Source: Azohydromonas lata NBRC 102462 (GTDB lineage: Bacteria > Pseudomonadota > Gammaproteobacteria > Burkholderiales > Burkholderiaceae_C). From it: DNA of 35,424 bases. Below the pieces are notes generated by a model. That model was given only the letters and a program-made list of their open reading frames with translations. It searched no databases and was not told the origin of the DNA. Position numbers and translations under genes: made by a program. This document shows positions 17,451 through 25,322 of this stretch, one piece after another. The stretch is taken from contig NZ_BCTC01000067.1 of assembly GCF_001571085.1 (NCBI RefSeq), positions 1 through 35,424 on the forward strand. Direction: 5' to 3'. How positions within the stretch are numbered: position 1 is the stretch's first letter; each line of letters starts with the position of its first letter.

Positions 17451-20108
17451 TCATAGATCCATCCAGATCCGCCGCGTCCCGTCCGCCCTGTCCGGCGGGC
17501 CTTCTTTAAAACCCAGGCGCTTGCCCAGGCCGCGCATGGCGTCGTTTTCCTCCAGCACCACCGCCACCACGCGGCGCGTGCCCTGGCTGCGCAGGTAGGC
17601 GATGAGCTTTTCCATCAGCAGCAACCCCAGCCCGGTGTGCTTGAGGTCCGAGCGCACCAGCACGCCGAATTCGGCCTCGTCGTTGTCCGGGTCGGCCACG
17701 GCGCGGGCCACGCCCAGGGTGTGCTCGCCGCCCTCGGGGTTGGGCTCGGCGGCGATGAAGGCCATCTCGCGCGCGTAGTCGATCTGCGTGAGCCGCGCCA
17801 GCTCCGAGCGCTCGATGCTGCGGCGGCTGTAGAACACGCGCATGCGGATGTCCTCCGCGGACACGCGCGAGAGAAAGGCCAGGTGCTGCACCTCGTCCTC
17901 CGGCCGGATCGGCCGCAGCGTGATCTCCTTGCCTTGCCAGGCCACCGTCTCCACCAGTTGCGACGGGTAGGGGCGGATCGCGAAATTCGCCTCGCCGGCC
18001 GGGCAGGCGGCGCTGGCGCGGATGCGCGCATCCAGCGCCACCACGCCCGCCGGGCTGGCGATGAGCGGGTTGATGTCCAGCTCCGCGATCTCCGGCACGT
18101 CCGCCAGCAGTTGCGACACCGTCACCAGCACGCCGTAGAGCGCCTGATGGTCCACGGCCGAGGTGTCGCGCCAGGCGCCCAGGAGTTTTGACACCCGCGT
18201 GCGCCCAACCAGCGAGCGCGCCAGCGGCTCGTTGAGCGGCGGCAGGCCCACGGCGCGGTCGGCCAGCACCTCCACCGCCGTGCCGCCGTGGCCGAACAGC
18301 ACCACCGGGCCGAACATCGGGTCTATCGTGGTGCCCACGATCAGCTCGCGCCCGTGCGAGAGCTTGACCATCTGCTGCACCGAAAAGCCCAGGAGGGTCG
18401 CGTCCGGCCGCCGCGTGCGCACGCGCTGCAGCATGGCGGCGGCGGCCTCGCGCACCTCCTCGGCCGTGTCCAGGTTGAGCACCACGCCGCCCACGTCGGA
18501 CTTGTGCGAGATCTGCAGCGACAGGATTTTCAAGACCACCGGGAAGCCGATGCGCTGCGCCGCTTCGGCCGCCGCCTCCGGGTCCGGCGCCGTGCTGGTC
18601 GTGGCCGCCACCGGAATGCCGCAGGCCGTCAGCACCGCCTTGGCTTCGGGCTCCGTCAGCATCTCGCGCCCGGCGGCCAGCGCCTGGCGCACCAGGGCGC
18701 GGGCACGCGCCGTGTCCACGGCCGGCAGCGGGCACAGCGTGGTGGGCGCCTCCATGAGCTGCGCCTGGTTGCGCGCGTAGTCCACGCCCAGCGCGAAGGC
18801 GCGCACGGCCTGCTCCGGCGTGTCGAAGCTGGGCAGTCCCGCGTCGTGGAAGGCCTGGCGCGCCTCGGCCACGCCCGCCTGGCCCATCCAGCAGCTCAGC
18901 AGCCGCGGCGGCATGCGCTTGAGCAGCGGCACCAGCGCGTGCGCGATCTCGGCGCTGGGGACGATGGCCGTGGGGGCGTGTATGAACAGCACCGCCGGCT
19001 GCGCCGGGTCCGCGGCCAGCGCCTCCAGCGTGGCCACGTAGCGCTCCACGGGCGCGTCGCCGATCAGGTCCACCGGGTTGCCGTGCGACCAGTTGGCGGG
19101 CAGGTGCTCATCGAGCCGCGCCATCGTCTGGCCGGCCAGGGTGCAGAGCTTGACGCCCGCGTCGGCCGCGGCGTCGGCCGCCATCACACCGGCGCCGCCG
19201 CCGTTGGTGACGATGACGAGCTCCTCGCCGCGCCGCCCGCGAAAGCGCGAGAGCGTCTCCGCGGCGATGAACAGCTCCTGCAGCGTGCTCACCCGCAGCA
19301 TGCCGGCGCGGGCGATGGCCGCGTCGAACACCAGGTCCGAGCCCGCGAGCGCCCCCGTGTGCGAGGCCGCGGCCGCCTGCCCCGCGCTGGAGCGCCCGGC
19401 TTTCACCACGATCACCGGCTTGTTGCGCGCCGCCGCGCGCGCGGCGGACATGAACTTGCGCGGCGCGCTCACCGATTCGATGTAGAGCAGGATGGCGCGC
19501 GTGTGGGGGTCGCTGGCCAGGAAGTCCAGCATGTCGCCGAAGTCCACGTCCGCGCCTTCGCCCAGCGAGACGAAGTGCGAGAAGCCGATGCCGTTGGCCC
19601 GCGACCAGTCCAGCATGGCCGTCATCAGCGCGCCGGACTGCGACACCAGCGCCAGCTCGCCGGGCAGCGCGTCCACGTGCGCGAAGCTGGCGTTCAGGCC
19701 CAGCCGCGGCGTCAGCAGCCCAATGCAGTTGGGCCCCAGGATGCGCATGAGGTAGGGCCGCGCGGCGTCCAGCATGTCCTGACGCTGCGCCGCGCTGAGC
19801 CCGGCCGTCATCACCACCGCGGCGCGCGTGCCCGCGCGGCCGAGCTCGCTGATCAGCTTGGGCACGGTGGCCGGCGGCGTGCAGATGACGGCCAGGTCCG
19901 GCGGCTGCGGCAGCTCGGCCACGTGCGCCACCGCGCGCTGGCCGTCGAGCTCGCGCCGGCGCAGGTTCACGGCGTACACCGGCCCCTCGAAGTGGCCGGC
20001 GCGCAGGTTGCGCCACACCGTGGCGCCGACGCTGCGCGGCCGGTCGGACGCACCGATCACGGCCACCGAGGCCGGCTCGAACAGAAAGTCCAGGTTGCGG
20101 ATACTCAT
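17451..20108 (-). CDS. NDP-forming acyl-CoA synthetase fused to GNAT acetyltransferase (Pat/PatZ-like)
   Basis: The 885-residue protein is the same size as E. coli PatZ. Order: CoA-binding Rossmann domain (ASVAVIGASDRPRSVG), succinyl-CoA-ligase-like domain (GPNCIGLL, SQSGAL, ASHTGALAGSD), ATP-grasp domain (about 475-700, FPVVLKILS, SHKSDVGGV, DINPLIA) and a C-terminal GNAT domain (about 725-885, ITLRPIRPED, VRSDLKHTGLGLLL). PatZ-like enzymes acetylate and silence acetyl-CoA synthetase. His250 in SHTGALAG is at the position phosphorylated in active ADP-forming synthetases, so this one may keep synthetase activity. It is divergent from uspA, with an FNR-like box between them. AT-rich CATAAA lies just before the ATG. 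Confidence 0.88.
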   Translation of the reverse strand: MSIRNLDFLFEPASVAVIGASDRPRSVGATVWRNLRAGHFEGPVYAVNLRRRELDGQRAVAHVAELPQPPDLAVICTPPATVPKLISELGRAGTRAAVVMTAGLSAAQRQDMLDAARPYLMRILGPNCIGLLTPRLGLNASFAHVDALPGELALVSQSGALMTAMLDWSRANGIGFSHFVSLGEGADVDFGDMLDFLASDPHTRAILLYIESVSAPRKFMSAARAAARNKPVIVVKAGRSSAGQAAAASHTGALAGSDLVFDAAIARAGMLRVSTLQELFIAAETLSRFRGRRGEELVIVTNGGGAGVMAADAAADAGVKLCTLAGQTMARLDEHLPANWSHGNPVDLIGDAPVERYVATLEALAADPAQPAVLFIHAPTAIVPSAEIAHALVPLLKRMPPRLLSCWMGQAGVAEARQAFHDAGLPSFDTPEQAVRAFALGVDYARNQAQLMEAPTTLCPLPAVDTARARALVRQALAAGREMLTEPEAKAVLTACGIPVAATTSTAPDPEAAAEAAQRIGFPVVLKILSLQISHKSDVGGVVLNLDTAEEVREAAAAMLQRVRTRRPDATLLGFSVQQMVKLSHGRELIVGTTIDPMFGPVVLFGHGGTAVEVLADRAVGLPPLNEPLARSLVGRTRVSKLLGAWRDTSAVDHQALYGVLVTVSQLLADVPEIAELDINPLIASPAGVVALDARIRASAACPAGEANFAIRPYPSQLVETVAWQGKEITLRPIRPEDEVQHLAFLSRVSAEDIRMRVFYSRRSIERSELARLTQIDYAREMAFIAAEPNPEGGEHTLGVARAVADPDNDEAEFGVLVRSDLKHTGLGLLLMEKLIAYLRSQGTRRVVAVVLEENDAMRGLGKRLGFKEGPPDRADGTRRIWMDL

Positions 20109-20180
20109 GGGTTTTTATGTTGGGTCGGCGGGCGTGAAGGTTCCCTTGGCCAGCGTGCCCGGTCGCCACTGCCGTGGCGC

Positions 20181-20194
20181 TTGAGCCAGATCAA
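20181..20194. promoter_or_regulatory. FNR/ANR-like box between the Pat-like gene and uspA
   Basis: TTGAGCCAGATCAA differs at one defined position from the FNR/ANR consensus TTGAT-N4-ATCAA. Its centre is 112 bases before the uspA ATG and about 79 before the Pat-like ATG. A -10-like TCTAAA (20227-20232) lies 32 bases downstream, ten more than the usual class II spacing, so the promoter geometry is uncertain. Confidence 0.55.
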
Positions 20195-20299
20195 CGCCCC
20201 CGGCTTTGAGGGCTTGGCGCTTCGGGTCTAAAGTGACCTGGGGGCCGTGCGTGCCAAGGCGCGGCCGGCCCGCCGACAACGAAGGAAAGGAGACGGTCG

Positions 20300-20782
20300 A
20301 TGAAAATCCTGCTGCCCGTGGACGGCTCGGCCCTGGCATTGGACGCCGTGCAGCACGCGCTGCGCCTGGCGCGTGAAGGTCTGCGTGCCAGCTTCGTGCT
20401 GGCCAACGTGCAGGAGCCCACGACCCTCTACGAAATGATGACGGTGCACGACGCCGAGGCCCTGCGCCGCATGGCCGAGGGCGCCGCCGCCCACGCGCTG
20501 GAGCCGGCGCAAGCGCTGCTGCAGAACGCGGGCGTGGAGTACGAGGTGGTGGTGGGCCATGGCGACGCGGCGCACACGCTGCTGGACCTGGCCGAGGAGC
20601 AGCAGTGCGAGGCCATCGTGATGAGCGCGCGCGGCGTGGGCGGCTTCGCCGCCACGCTGGGCTCGGTCTCGCGCACCGTGCTGCACGACGGCACGCTGCC
20701 CGTGACCATCGTCCGCCACGCCGAACCCGAAGCTGTTGAAGGAGACGACTTGCAAGACGACCTGGAGGCCGCCGGTGGCTGA
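20300..20782 (+). CDS. Universal stress protein UspA family
   Basis: This 160-residue single-domain Usp fold begins MKILLPVDGSALALDAV and has the ATP-loop region SARGVGGFAATLGSVSRTVL followed by LPVTIVRH. The glycine loop is shorter than in classical ATP-binding Usps (G-x2-G-x5-GS rather than G-x2-G-x9-GS), so nucleotide binding is uncertain. It has a strong ribosome-binding site (AGGAG, seven bases before ATG). The acidic C-terminus (EGDDLQDDLEAAGG) overlaps the start of the acyl-CoA ligase gene, so the two are translated together. The upstream FNR-like box fits the known control of some Usp genes by ANR in low oxygen. Confidence 0.9.
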   Translation: MKILLPVDGSALALDAVQHALRLAREGLRASFVLANVQEPTTLYEMMTVHDAEALRRMAEGAAAHALEPAQALLQNAGVEYEVVVGHGDAAHTLLDLAEEQQCEAIVMSARGVGGFAATLGSVSRTVLHDGTLPVTIVRHAEPEAVEGDDLQDDLEAAGG

Positions 20783-22187
20783 TTCCGCAATGGGTGGCGG
20801 CGCGCCGATGTTCGACCTGCTGCGCGCCGGCGCCACCGCCTGGGACGTGGTCAGCGGCTCGCGCGCCGATGCCGCCATGCTGGCGCAGCGCCAGCGCCAG
20901 CACCTGGCCGAGCTGCTGCGTTCGGCCCAAGCGCATTCCCCCTGGTACGCCAGCCAGTTGCCCGCCGACGCGGCGCGGCTGCCGCTCACGGCGCTGCCCG
21001 TCCAGCGCCGCCGCGAGCTGATGCGCCATTTCAACGACTGGGTCTGCGACCGCCAGGTGCGCCGCGCCGACGTGGACGCCTTCGTCCACGACGCCGGCCG
21101 CATGGCCCAGCCCTTCATGGGCCGCTACACCATCTGGGAAAGCTCGGGCACCAGCGGCGAGCCCGGCATCTTTTTGCAGGACGCCTCCGCCATGGCCGTG
21201 TACGACTCGCTGGAGTCGCTGCGCTACGGCAACGCCTCGCCCTCCTGGACCTGGCCCATGCCGCTGGGCTTGGGCGAGCGCATCGCCTTCGTCGGCGCCA
21301 CGGACGGCCACTTCGCCTCCTGCGTGAGCGTGCAGCGGCTGCGCCAGCGCCACCCCTGGATGACGCCCAACCTGCAGGTCTTCTCCATCCTGCAGCCGGT
21401 GGACACGCTGGTGCGCGCGCTCAACGAATGGCGGCCCAGCATCATCGCCACCTATCCCACCGCCGCGGCGCTGCTGGCCGAGCAGGCGCAGACCGGCGCG
21501 CTGCGCATCGCCCCGCGCGAGATCTGGACCGGCGGCGAGACCCTGGAGCCCGCGCTGCGCCGCCACGTGCAGCAGGTGTTCGACTGCCGCATGCGCAACA
21601 GCTACGGCGCCTCGGAGTTCCTGGCCATGGGCTGGGAGTGCGAGCACGGCGCCATGCACCTCAACAGCGACTGGGTGATCCTGGAGCCCGTGGACGACGA
21701 CTACCGGCCCGTGCCGCCGGGCCAGCAATCCACCCGCGTGCTGCTGACCAACCTGGCCAACAAGGTGCAGCCGCTCATCCGCTACGAGCTGGAAGACCAG
21801 ATCACCTTCAGCCCGCACCCCTGCGCCTGCGGCAGCGCGCTGCCCGTGATCCACATCGACGGCCGCGGCGACGACCTGCTGCGCATGGACGCCCGCACCG
21901 GCGGCACCGTGCTGCTGCTGCCGCTGGCGCTGTCCACGGTGATGGAGGAGCACGCCCGCGTCTACGACTTCCAGCTTCGCCAGTGCGACGGCCGCACCCT
22001 GGCGCTGCGCCTGGGCCAGCCCACGCACGAGGCCGCCGACGCGCTGCGCCGCTGCCGCCAGGCGCTCCAGCAGTTCGGCGAGGCCCAGGGCCTGGCGCCC
22101 ATCAAGCTGCTGGACGAAACCACGCTGCCCATGGTGCGCAGCCGCAGCGGCAAGCTGCGCCGCGTGCTGGCCTGCGAGGCGGGCTGA
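20775..22187 (+). CDS. AMP-forming acyl-CoA ligase, phenylacetate-CoA ligase-like
   Basis: The 470-residue protein is of the PaaK/CapK (F390 synthetase-like) branch of adenylate-forming enzymes. Seen: phosphate-binding loop ESSGTSGEPGIF, PSIIATYPTAAALL, GGETLEPALRRHV, the adenine-contact motif NSYGASE, NKVQPLIRYELEDQ and a C-terminal subdomain ending RSRSGKLRRVL. Cysteines in HPCACGSALP suggest a small metal-binding loop, as in PaaK relatives. The start is GTG at 20775, six bases after GGAGG and eight bases inside uspA; a TTG at 20736 also opens the frame. The acyl substrate is not evident; the arrangement with uspA and a Pat-like gene points to stress or anaerobic carbon use. Confidence 0.82.
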   Translation: MADSAMGGGAPMFDLLRAGATAWDVVSGSRADAAMLAQRQRQHLAELLRSAQAHSPWYASQLPADAARLPLTALPVQRRRELMRHFNDWVCDRQVRRADVDAFVHDAGRMAQPFMGRYTIWESSGTSGEPGIFLQDASAMAVYDSLESLRYGNASPSWTWPMPLGLGERIAFVGATDGHFASCVSVQRLRQRHPWMTPNLQVFSILQPVDTLVRALNEWRPSIIATYPTAAALLAEQAQTGALRIAPREIWTGGETLEPALRRHVQQVFDCRMRNSYGASEFLAMGWECEHGAMHLNSDWVILEPVDDDYRPVPPGQQSTRVLLTNLANKVQPLIRYELEDQITFSPHPCACGSALPVIHIDGRGDDLLRMDARTGGTVLLLPLALSTVMEEHARVYDFQLRQCDGRTLALRLGQPTHEAADALRRCRQALQQFGEAQGLAPIKLLDETTLPMVRSRSGKLRRVLACEAG

Positions 22188-22268
22188 AAAAGCCCGGCTA
22201 GCGGCGGGTCAGGGGAAGGCTGAAGGGCCGGCTGGCCGGCTGGAGGCCTGGTTGAGCGGCCGGCCGGG

Positions 22269-23018
22269 TCAGCTTGGCTGCTGCGCCTGCGCGTAGGGCT
22301 GCCAGCCGTCCTCGGGTTGCGCCAGCCGGTCGGCCACCACGGCCCAGACCTGCGGATGCCACACCAGGCCCACGTGGCTGGCCTGCACCTCCACGTTTTC
22401 CGCGTTCGGCCCGGGGGCCTCGCAGCAGGCCTGCCAGGCCACCACGCCGTCGCTGCGGCTGTAAATGGACGTCGTGGGCACGGGCGGCGTCAGGGCCAGG
22501 CGGGCCAGCAGCGCGGCGTCCAGGGCCGGCATGCGGCCACTGAGCATCTGCAGCAGCACGCCGACGTTGGTGTGCTCGCAGCGGCCCGCGAAGGGCGTGC
22601 CCAGCGTGATCACCTGGCGGACGAGCTCGGGGCGGCGCCGCGCGATCTCGCGTGCGTAGATGCCGCCCAAGCTCCAGCCGATGAGGCTGACGCGCCGGCC
22701 CCGTTGCGCCACCGTGGCGGCCACGCCCTCGGTGAGCAGGTCCAGCCAGCCTTCCATGTCGCCGCGCGGGCCGGTGTTGCAGCCGCGGCCCCAGTCGCAG
22801 GCCTCGTAGCCCAGGTCGCTGCAGCAGCGGCGCAGCGGCTCCATGGCCAGCGCGTCGGCGCCCAGGCCCGGGAACAGCACCACCGGGTGGCCGTCGCCCG
22901 TGGGCAGCCGGCTGCGGTCCATGAAACCGGCGCTGACGTACTCCAGCATCGCGCGCATGGGCTCCAGCCCCATGAGGGCCAGGGGCGGGGCCTTGTAGGC
23001 ATGGCTCATCGTTGGCAT
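22269..23018 (-). CDS. Alpha/beta hydrolase (lipase/esterase-like)
   Basis: The 249-residue protein contains HPVVLFPGLGAD near the N-terminus (oxyanion-hole strand), the nucleophile elbow GWSLGG (Gly-x-Ser-x-Gly), an acidic residue in IYSRSDGVVAW and the catalytic His in EVQASHVGLVWHP. TLGTPFAG resembles lipase/PGAP1-type hydrolases. There is no signal peptide, so it is probably cytoplasmic. The ATG at 23018 is chosen over Met4 (23009). The frame is open further up to 23300, but that part overlaps dcd on the other strand and has no family similarity. It is convergent with the acyl-CoA ligase; the 81-base gap is rich in GC inverted repeats and may hold a terminator. Confidence 0.82.
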   Translation of the reverse strand: MPTMSHAYKAPPLALMGLEPMRAMLEYVSAGFMDRSRLPTGDGHPVVLFPGLGADALAMEPLRRCCSDLGYEACDWGRGCNTGPRGDMEGWLDLLTEGVAATVAQRGRRVSLIGWSLGGIYAREIARRRPELVRQVITLGTPFAGRCEHTNVGVLLQMLSGRMPALDAALLARLALTPPVPTTSIYSRSDGVVAWQACCEAPGPNAENVEVQASHVGLVWHPQVWAVVADRLAQPEDGWQPYAQAQQPS

Positions 23019-23196
23019 GTGCAAACCCGAAAACCGTTGATGGCTTTCGTAAGGCAAGGCCGGGTCCCGCGGCGCACCGGATTGAGGCCCGTCAGCTTGT
23101 CGGCGGGTTCCTACAGGGTCCAAGCCACCGGATGCGGCGGACGGCTGACGCGGCGCTGTCAAAATCTCGGCCAGACCGTTCACCGGAAAAAAAGAC

Positions 23197-23766
23197 ATGA
23201 GCATCAAGAGCGACAAGTGGATTCGGCGCATGGCGCAGGAGCACGGCATGATCGAGCCGTTTGAGCCCGGCCAAGTGCGCCAGTCCGCCGACGGCCACAA
23301 GATCGTGAGCTATGGCACGAGCAGCTACGGCTACGACATCCGTTGCGCGCGCGAATTCAAGATCTTCACCAACGTGCACTCCACGGTGGTGGACCCGAAG
23401 AACTTCGACGAGAAGAGCTTCGTGGACTTCGAGGGCGACGTCTGCATCATCCCGCCCAACAGCTTCGCGCTGGCGCGGACCATGGAGTACTTCCGCATCC
23501 CGCGCAACGTGCTGACCATCTGCCTGGGCAAGAGCACGTATGCGCGTTGCGGGATCATCGTCAACGTCACGCCCTTCGAGCCGGAATGGGAGGGCTACGT
23601 GACGCTGGAGTTTTCCAACACCACGCCGCTGCCGGCCAAGATTTACGCGGGCGAGGGCTGCGCGCAGGTGCTGTTCTTCGAAAGCGACGAGGTCTGCGAG
23701 ACCAGCTACCGCGACCGCGGCGGCAAGTACCAGGGCCAGCGCGGCGTGACGCTGCCCAAGACCTGA
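23197..23766 (+). CDS. dcd: dCTP deaminase
   Basis: It converts dCTP to dUTP, the main route to dTMP in proteobacteria. The 189-residue protein is full length: [26 protein letters not shown], the substrate/trimer loop [24 protein letters not shown] with the catalytic-site region TLEFSN, and the C-terminal [18 protein letters not shown]. All match the E. coli-type homotrimeric enzyme rather than the bifunctional archaeal form. GGAAA lies about nine bases before the ATG. A large perfect palindrome follows the stop. Confidence 0.96.
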   Translation: MSIKSDKWIRRMAQEHGMIEPFEPGQVRQSADGHKIVSYGTSSYGYDIRCAREFKIFTNVHSTVVDPKNFDEKSFVDFEGDVCIIPPNSFALARTMEYFRIPRNVLTICLGKSTYARCGIIVNVTPFEPEWEGYVTLEFSNTTPLPAKIYAGEGCAQVLFFESDEVCETSYRDRGGKYQGQRGVTLPKT

Positions 23767-23789
23767 CCGGCCCCTGGGCTGACTTCCCC

Positions 23790-23812
23790 GGCGCGCCGCG
23801 CGGCGCGCCTTT
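23790..23812 (+). terminator. Palindromic terminator after dcd
   Basis: A perfect 20-base GC palindrome (23790-23809), made of two GGCGCGCC blocks around GCGC, is followed by TTTCCTT. It sits 23 bases after the dcd stop. The T-tract is short, so termination may be partial. Confidence 0.6.
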
Positions 23813-23839
23813 CCTTCCCCCATTGACCTTGCGAGGACC

Positions 23840-23983
23840 ATGTTCACGCCGCTGGATGTCCACGGCGCGCCGCCGCATGAGCCCATGACGGCCGCGCGCA
23901 TGCCGATTGCTGCACCCGCAGCACACAAGCAGGGCGGCCCGCGCCGCCCTGGTATTTCAGTCTCAGCCAGGGGGCGCGCATGA
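23840..23983 (+). CDS. Possible 47-residue upstream ORF coupled to the metallopeptidase
   Basis: An ATG at 23840 opens a 47-codon frame (MFTPLDVHGAPPHEPM..., ending SVSARGRA) whose TGA overlaps the metallopeptidase ATG as ATGA. GAGG lies three bases before the ATG, which is close for a ribosome-binding site. No family is recognised and there is no signal peptide. The exact stop/start overlap is what supports it. It may be a translated leader that couples expression, or chance in GC-rich DNA. Confidence 0.3.
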   Translation: MFTPLDVHGAPPHEPMTAARMPIAAPAAHKQGGPRRPGISVSARGRA

Positions 23984-24867
23984 GGTGGCAGGGGCAGCGC
24001 GAGAGCGACAACGTCGAGGATGTACGCAGCGATTCCGGCGGCGGCACGGGCGGCGGTTTTGGCGGCCTGCCCATAGGCGGGCGCGGCCTGAGCCTGGGCG
24101 GCGTCGTGGTGGCGCTCATCGCGGGCTGGATCTTCGGCATCAACCCGCTGGCGCTGCTGGGCCTCATGGACGGCGGCGGCCCGGCGCCACAGGCGCAGCG
24201 CGAGGTGGCGCCCTCGCACCCGACGGACGAGCGCGCGCGCTTTGCCTCCGTGGTGCTGGCCGATACCGAGGACGTGTGGGGTGCCATCATGGGCCGCTCC
24301 CAGCGCCGCTACGAGCCGCCGCGCATGGTGCTGTTCCGCGGCCGCACGCAGACCGCCTGCGGCCAGGGCGAGGCCGCGGCCGGGCCCTTCTACTGCCCGG
24401 CCGACCGCAAGGTCTACATCGACCTGAGCTTCTTTGACGTGCTCTCGCAGCGCCTGGGCGCGCCGGGCGACTTCGCGCAGGCCTACGTGATCGCGCACGA
24501 GGTGGGCCACCACATGCAGACCGAGCTGGGCCTCACGCAGCGCGTGGACGCGCAGCGCCAGCGCCTGGGGCAGGCCCAGGCCAACGCGCTGTCGGTGCGG
24601 CTGGAATTGCAGGCCGACTGTTTTGCCGGCGTGTGGGCGCACCACTCGCAGAAGGGCAAGAACTGGCTGGAGGCGGGTGACATCGAGGAGGCGCTCAACG
24701 CCGCGTCGCAAATTGGCGACGACACGCTGCAGCGCCGCAGCCGCGGCACCGTGGTGCCCGAGAGTTTTACGCACGGCAGCAGCGCGCAGCGCGTGATGTG
24801 GTTCAAGCGCGGCCTGCAGACGGGCCAGCCCGCCCAGTGCAACACCTTCGAAACCGCCGGCTCCTGA
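23980..24867 (+). CDS. ypfJ: YpfJ-type neutral zinc metallopeptidase
   Basis: The 295-residue protein has a cytoplasmic Gly-rich N-terminus (SGGGTGGGFGGLPIGGRG), one membrane segment (about 40-62) and a peptidase domain outside. The zinc motif is HEVGHH (His173-Glu174-x2-His177), and a downstream Glu in ELQADCFAG (about 209) is the likely third ligand. YCPADRKVYIDLSFF is also typical. This is the putative neutral zinc metallopeptidase family, with E. coli YpfJ as reference; the substrate is unknown. The start is part of an ATGA overlap with a possible small ORF. The next gene starts 11 bases after its stop, so the two are probably co-transcribed. Confidence 0.9.
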   Translation: MRWQGQRESDNVEDVRSDSGGGTGGGFGGLPIGGRGLSLGGVVVALIAGWIFGINPLALLGLMDGGGPAPQAQREVAPSHPTDERARFASVVLADTEDVWGAIMGRSQRRYEPPRMVLFRGRTQTACGQGEAAAGPFYCPADRKVYIDLSFFDVLSQRLGAPGDFAQAYVIAHEVGHHMQTELGLTQRVDAQRQRLGQAQANALSVRLELQADCFAGVWAHHSQKGKNWLEAGDIEEALNAASQIGDDTLQRRSRGTVVPESFTHGSSAQRVMWFKRGLQTGQPAQCNTFETAGS

Positions 24868-24878
24868 AGGCTCAACCC

Positions 24879-25313
24879 ATGCGACGACTCTCCAACTCCG
24901 CCGCGCTGGTGGACAACTGGTTCGACATGCTGCCGCCGCACCAGCAGGCCACCGTGCGCGCGCTGCATGGCGCGGTGCTGGATGCGGCGCCGCAGCTCAT
25001 CCCCAGCGTGAAGTGGGGCAACCTGGCCTACCTGGACGGCGCGGCGCAGATCCTGTCCATCAGCACCCACAAGACGCACGCGCAACTGCAGGCCGCGCGG
25101 GTGCTCAGCGCCATGCTTCCCCCGCACGGCCCCGGCGACGAGGCGGCCGAGCACCCGCTGGCGCGGCCGCTCAAGTGCCGCTACTCGCAAAGCGTGGACG
25201 AGGGGCAGGTGGCGCGCGTGGTGCGTGCCTGCATGCAGTTGCGCTACCAGGTGGACCCGCAGCAGCTGCACCAGGAGTCGCAGGCGGCGCCGCAGCCGCC
25301 CGGCGTGGGCTGA
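24879..25313 (+). CDS. DUF1801 family protein
   Basis: The 144-residue protein has the DUF1801 (YdhG-like) pattern: an early helical part (VDNWFDMLPPHQQATVRALHG split by PP), then VKWGNLAYL and a late segment ending MQLRYQVD. DUF1801 proteins are small cytoplasmic alpha-beta proteins of unknown role. GAAGG lies eight bases before the ATG. It follows the metallopeptidase closely and is convergent with the lactate dehydrogenase gene. Confidence 0.8.
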   Translation: MRRLSNSAALVDNWFDMLPPHQQATVRALHGAVLDAAPQLIPSVKWGNLAYLDGAAQILSISTHKTHAQLQAARVLSAMLPPHGPGDEAAEHPLARPLKCRYSQSVDEGQVARVVRACMQLRYQVDPQQLHQESQAAPQPPGVG

Positions 25314-25322
25314 GAGCCAGCC

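Noticed and set aside
22188-22268. Terminator between the acyl-CoA ligase and the hydrolase
   Set aside because: GC inverted repeats are present but no clear stem with a T-run can be defined.
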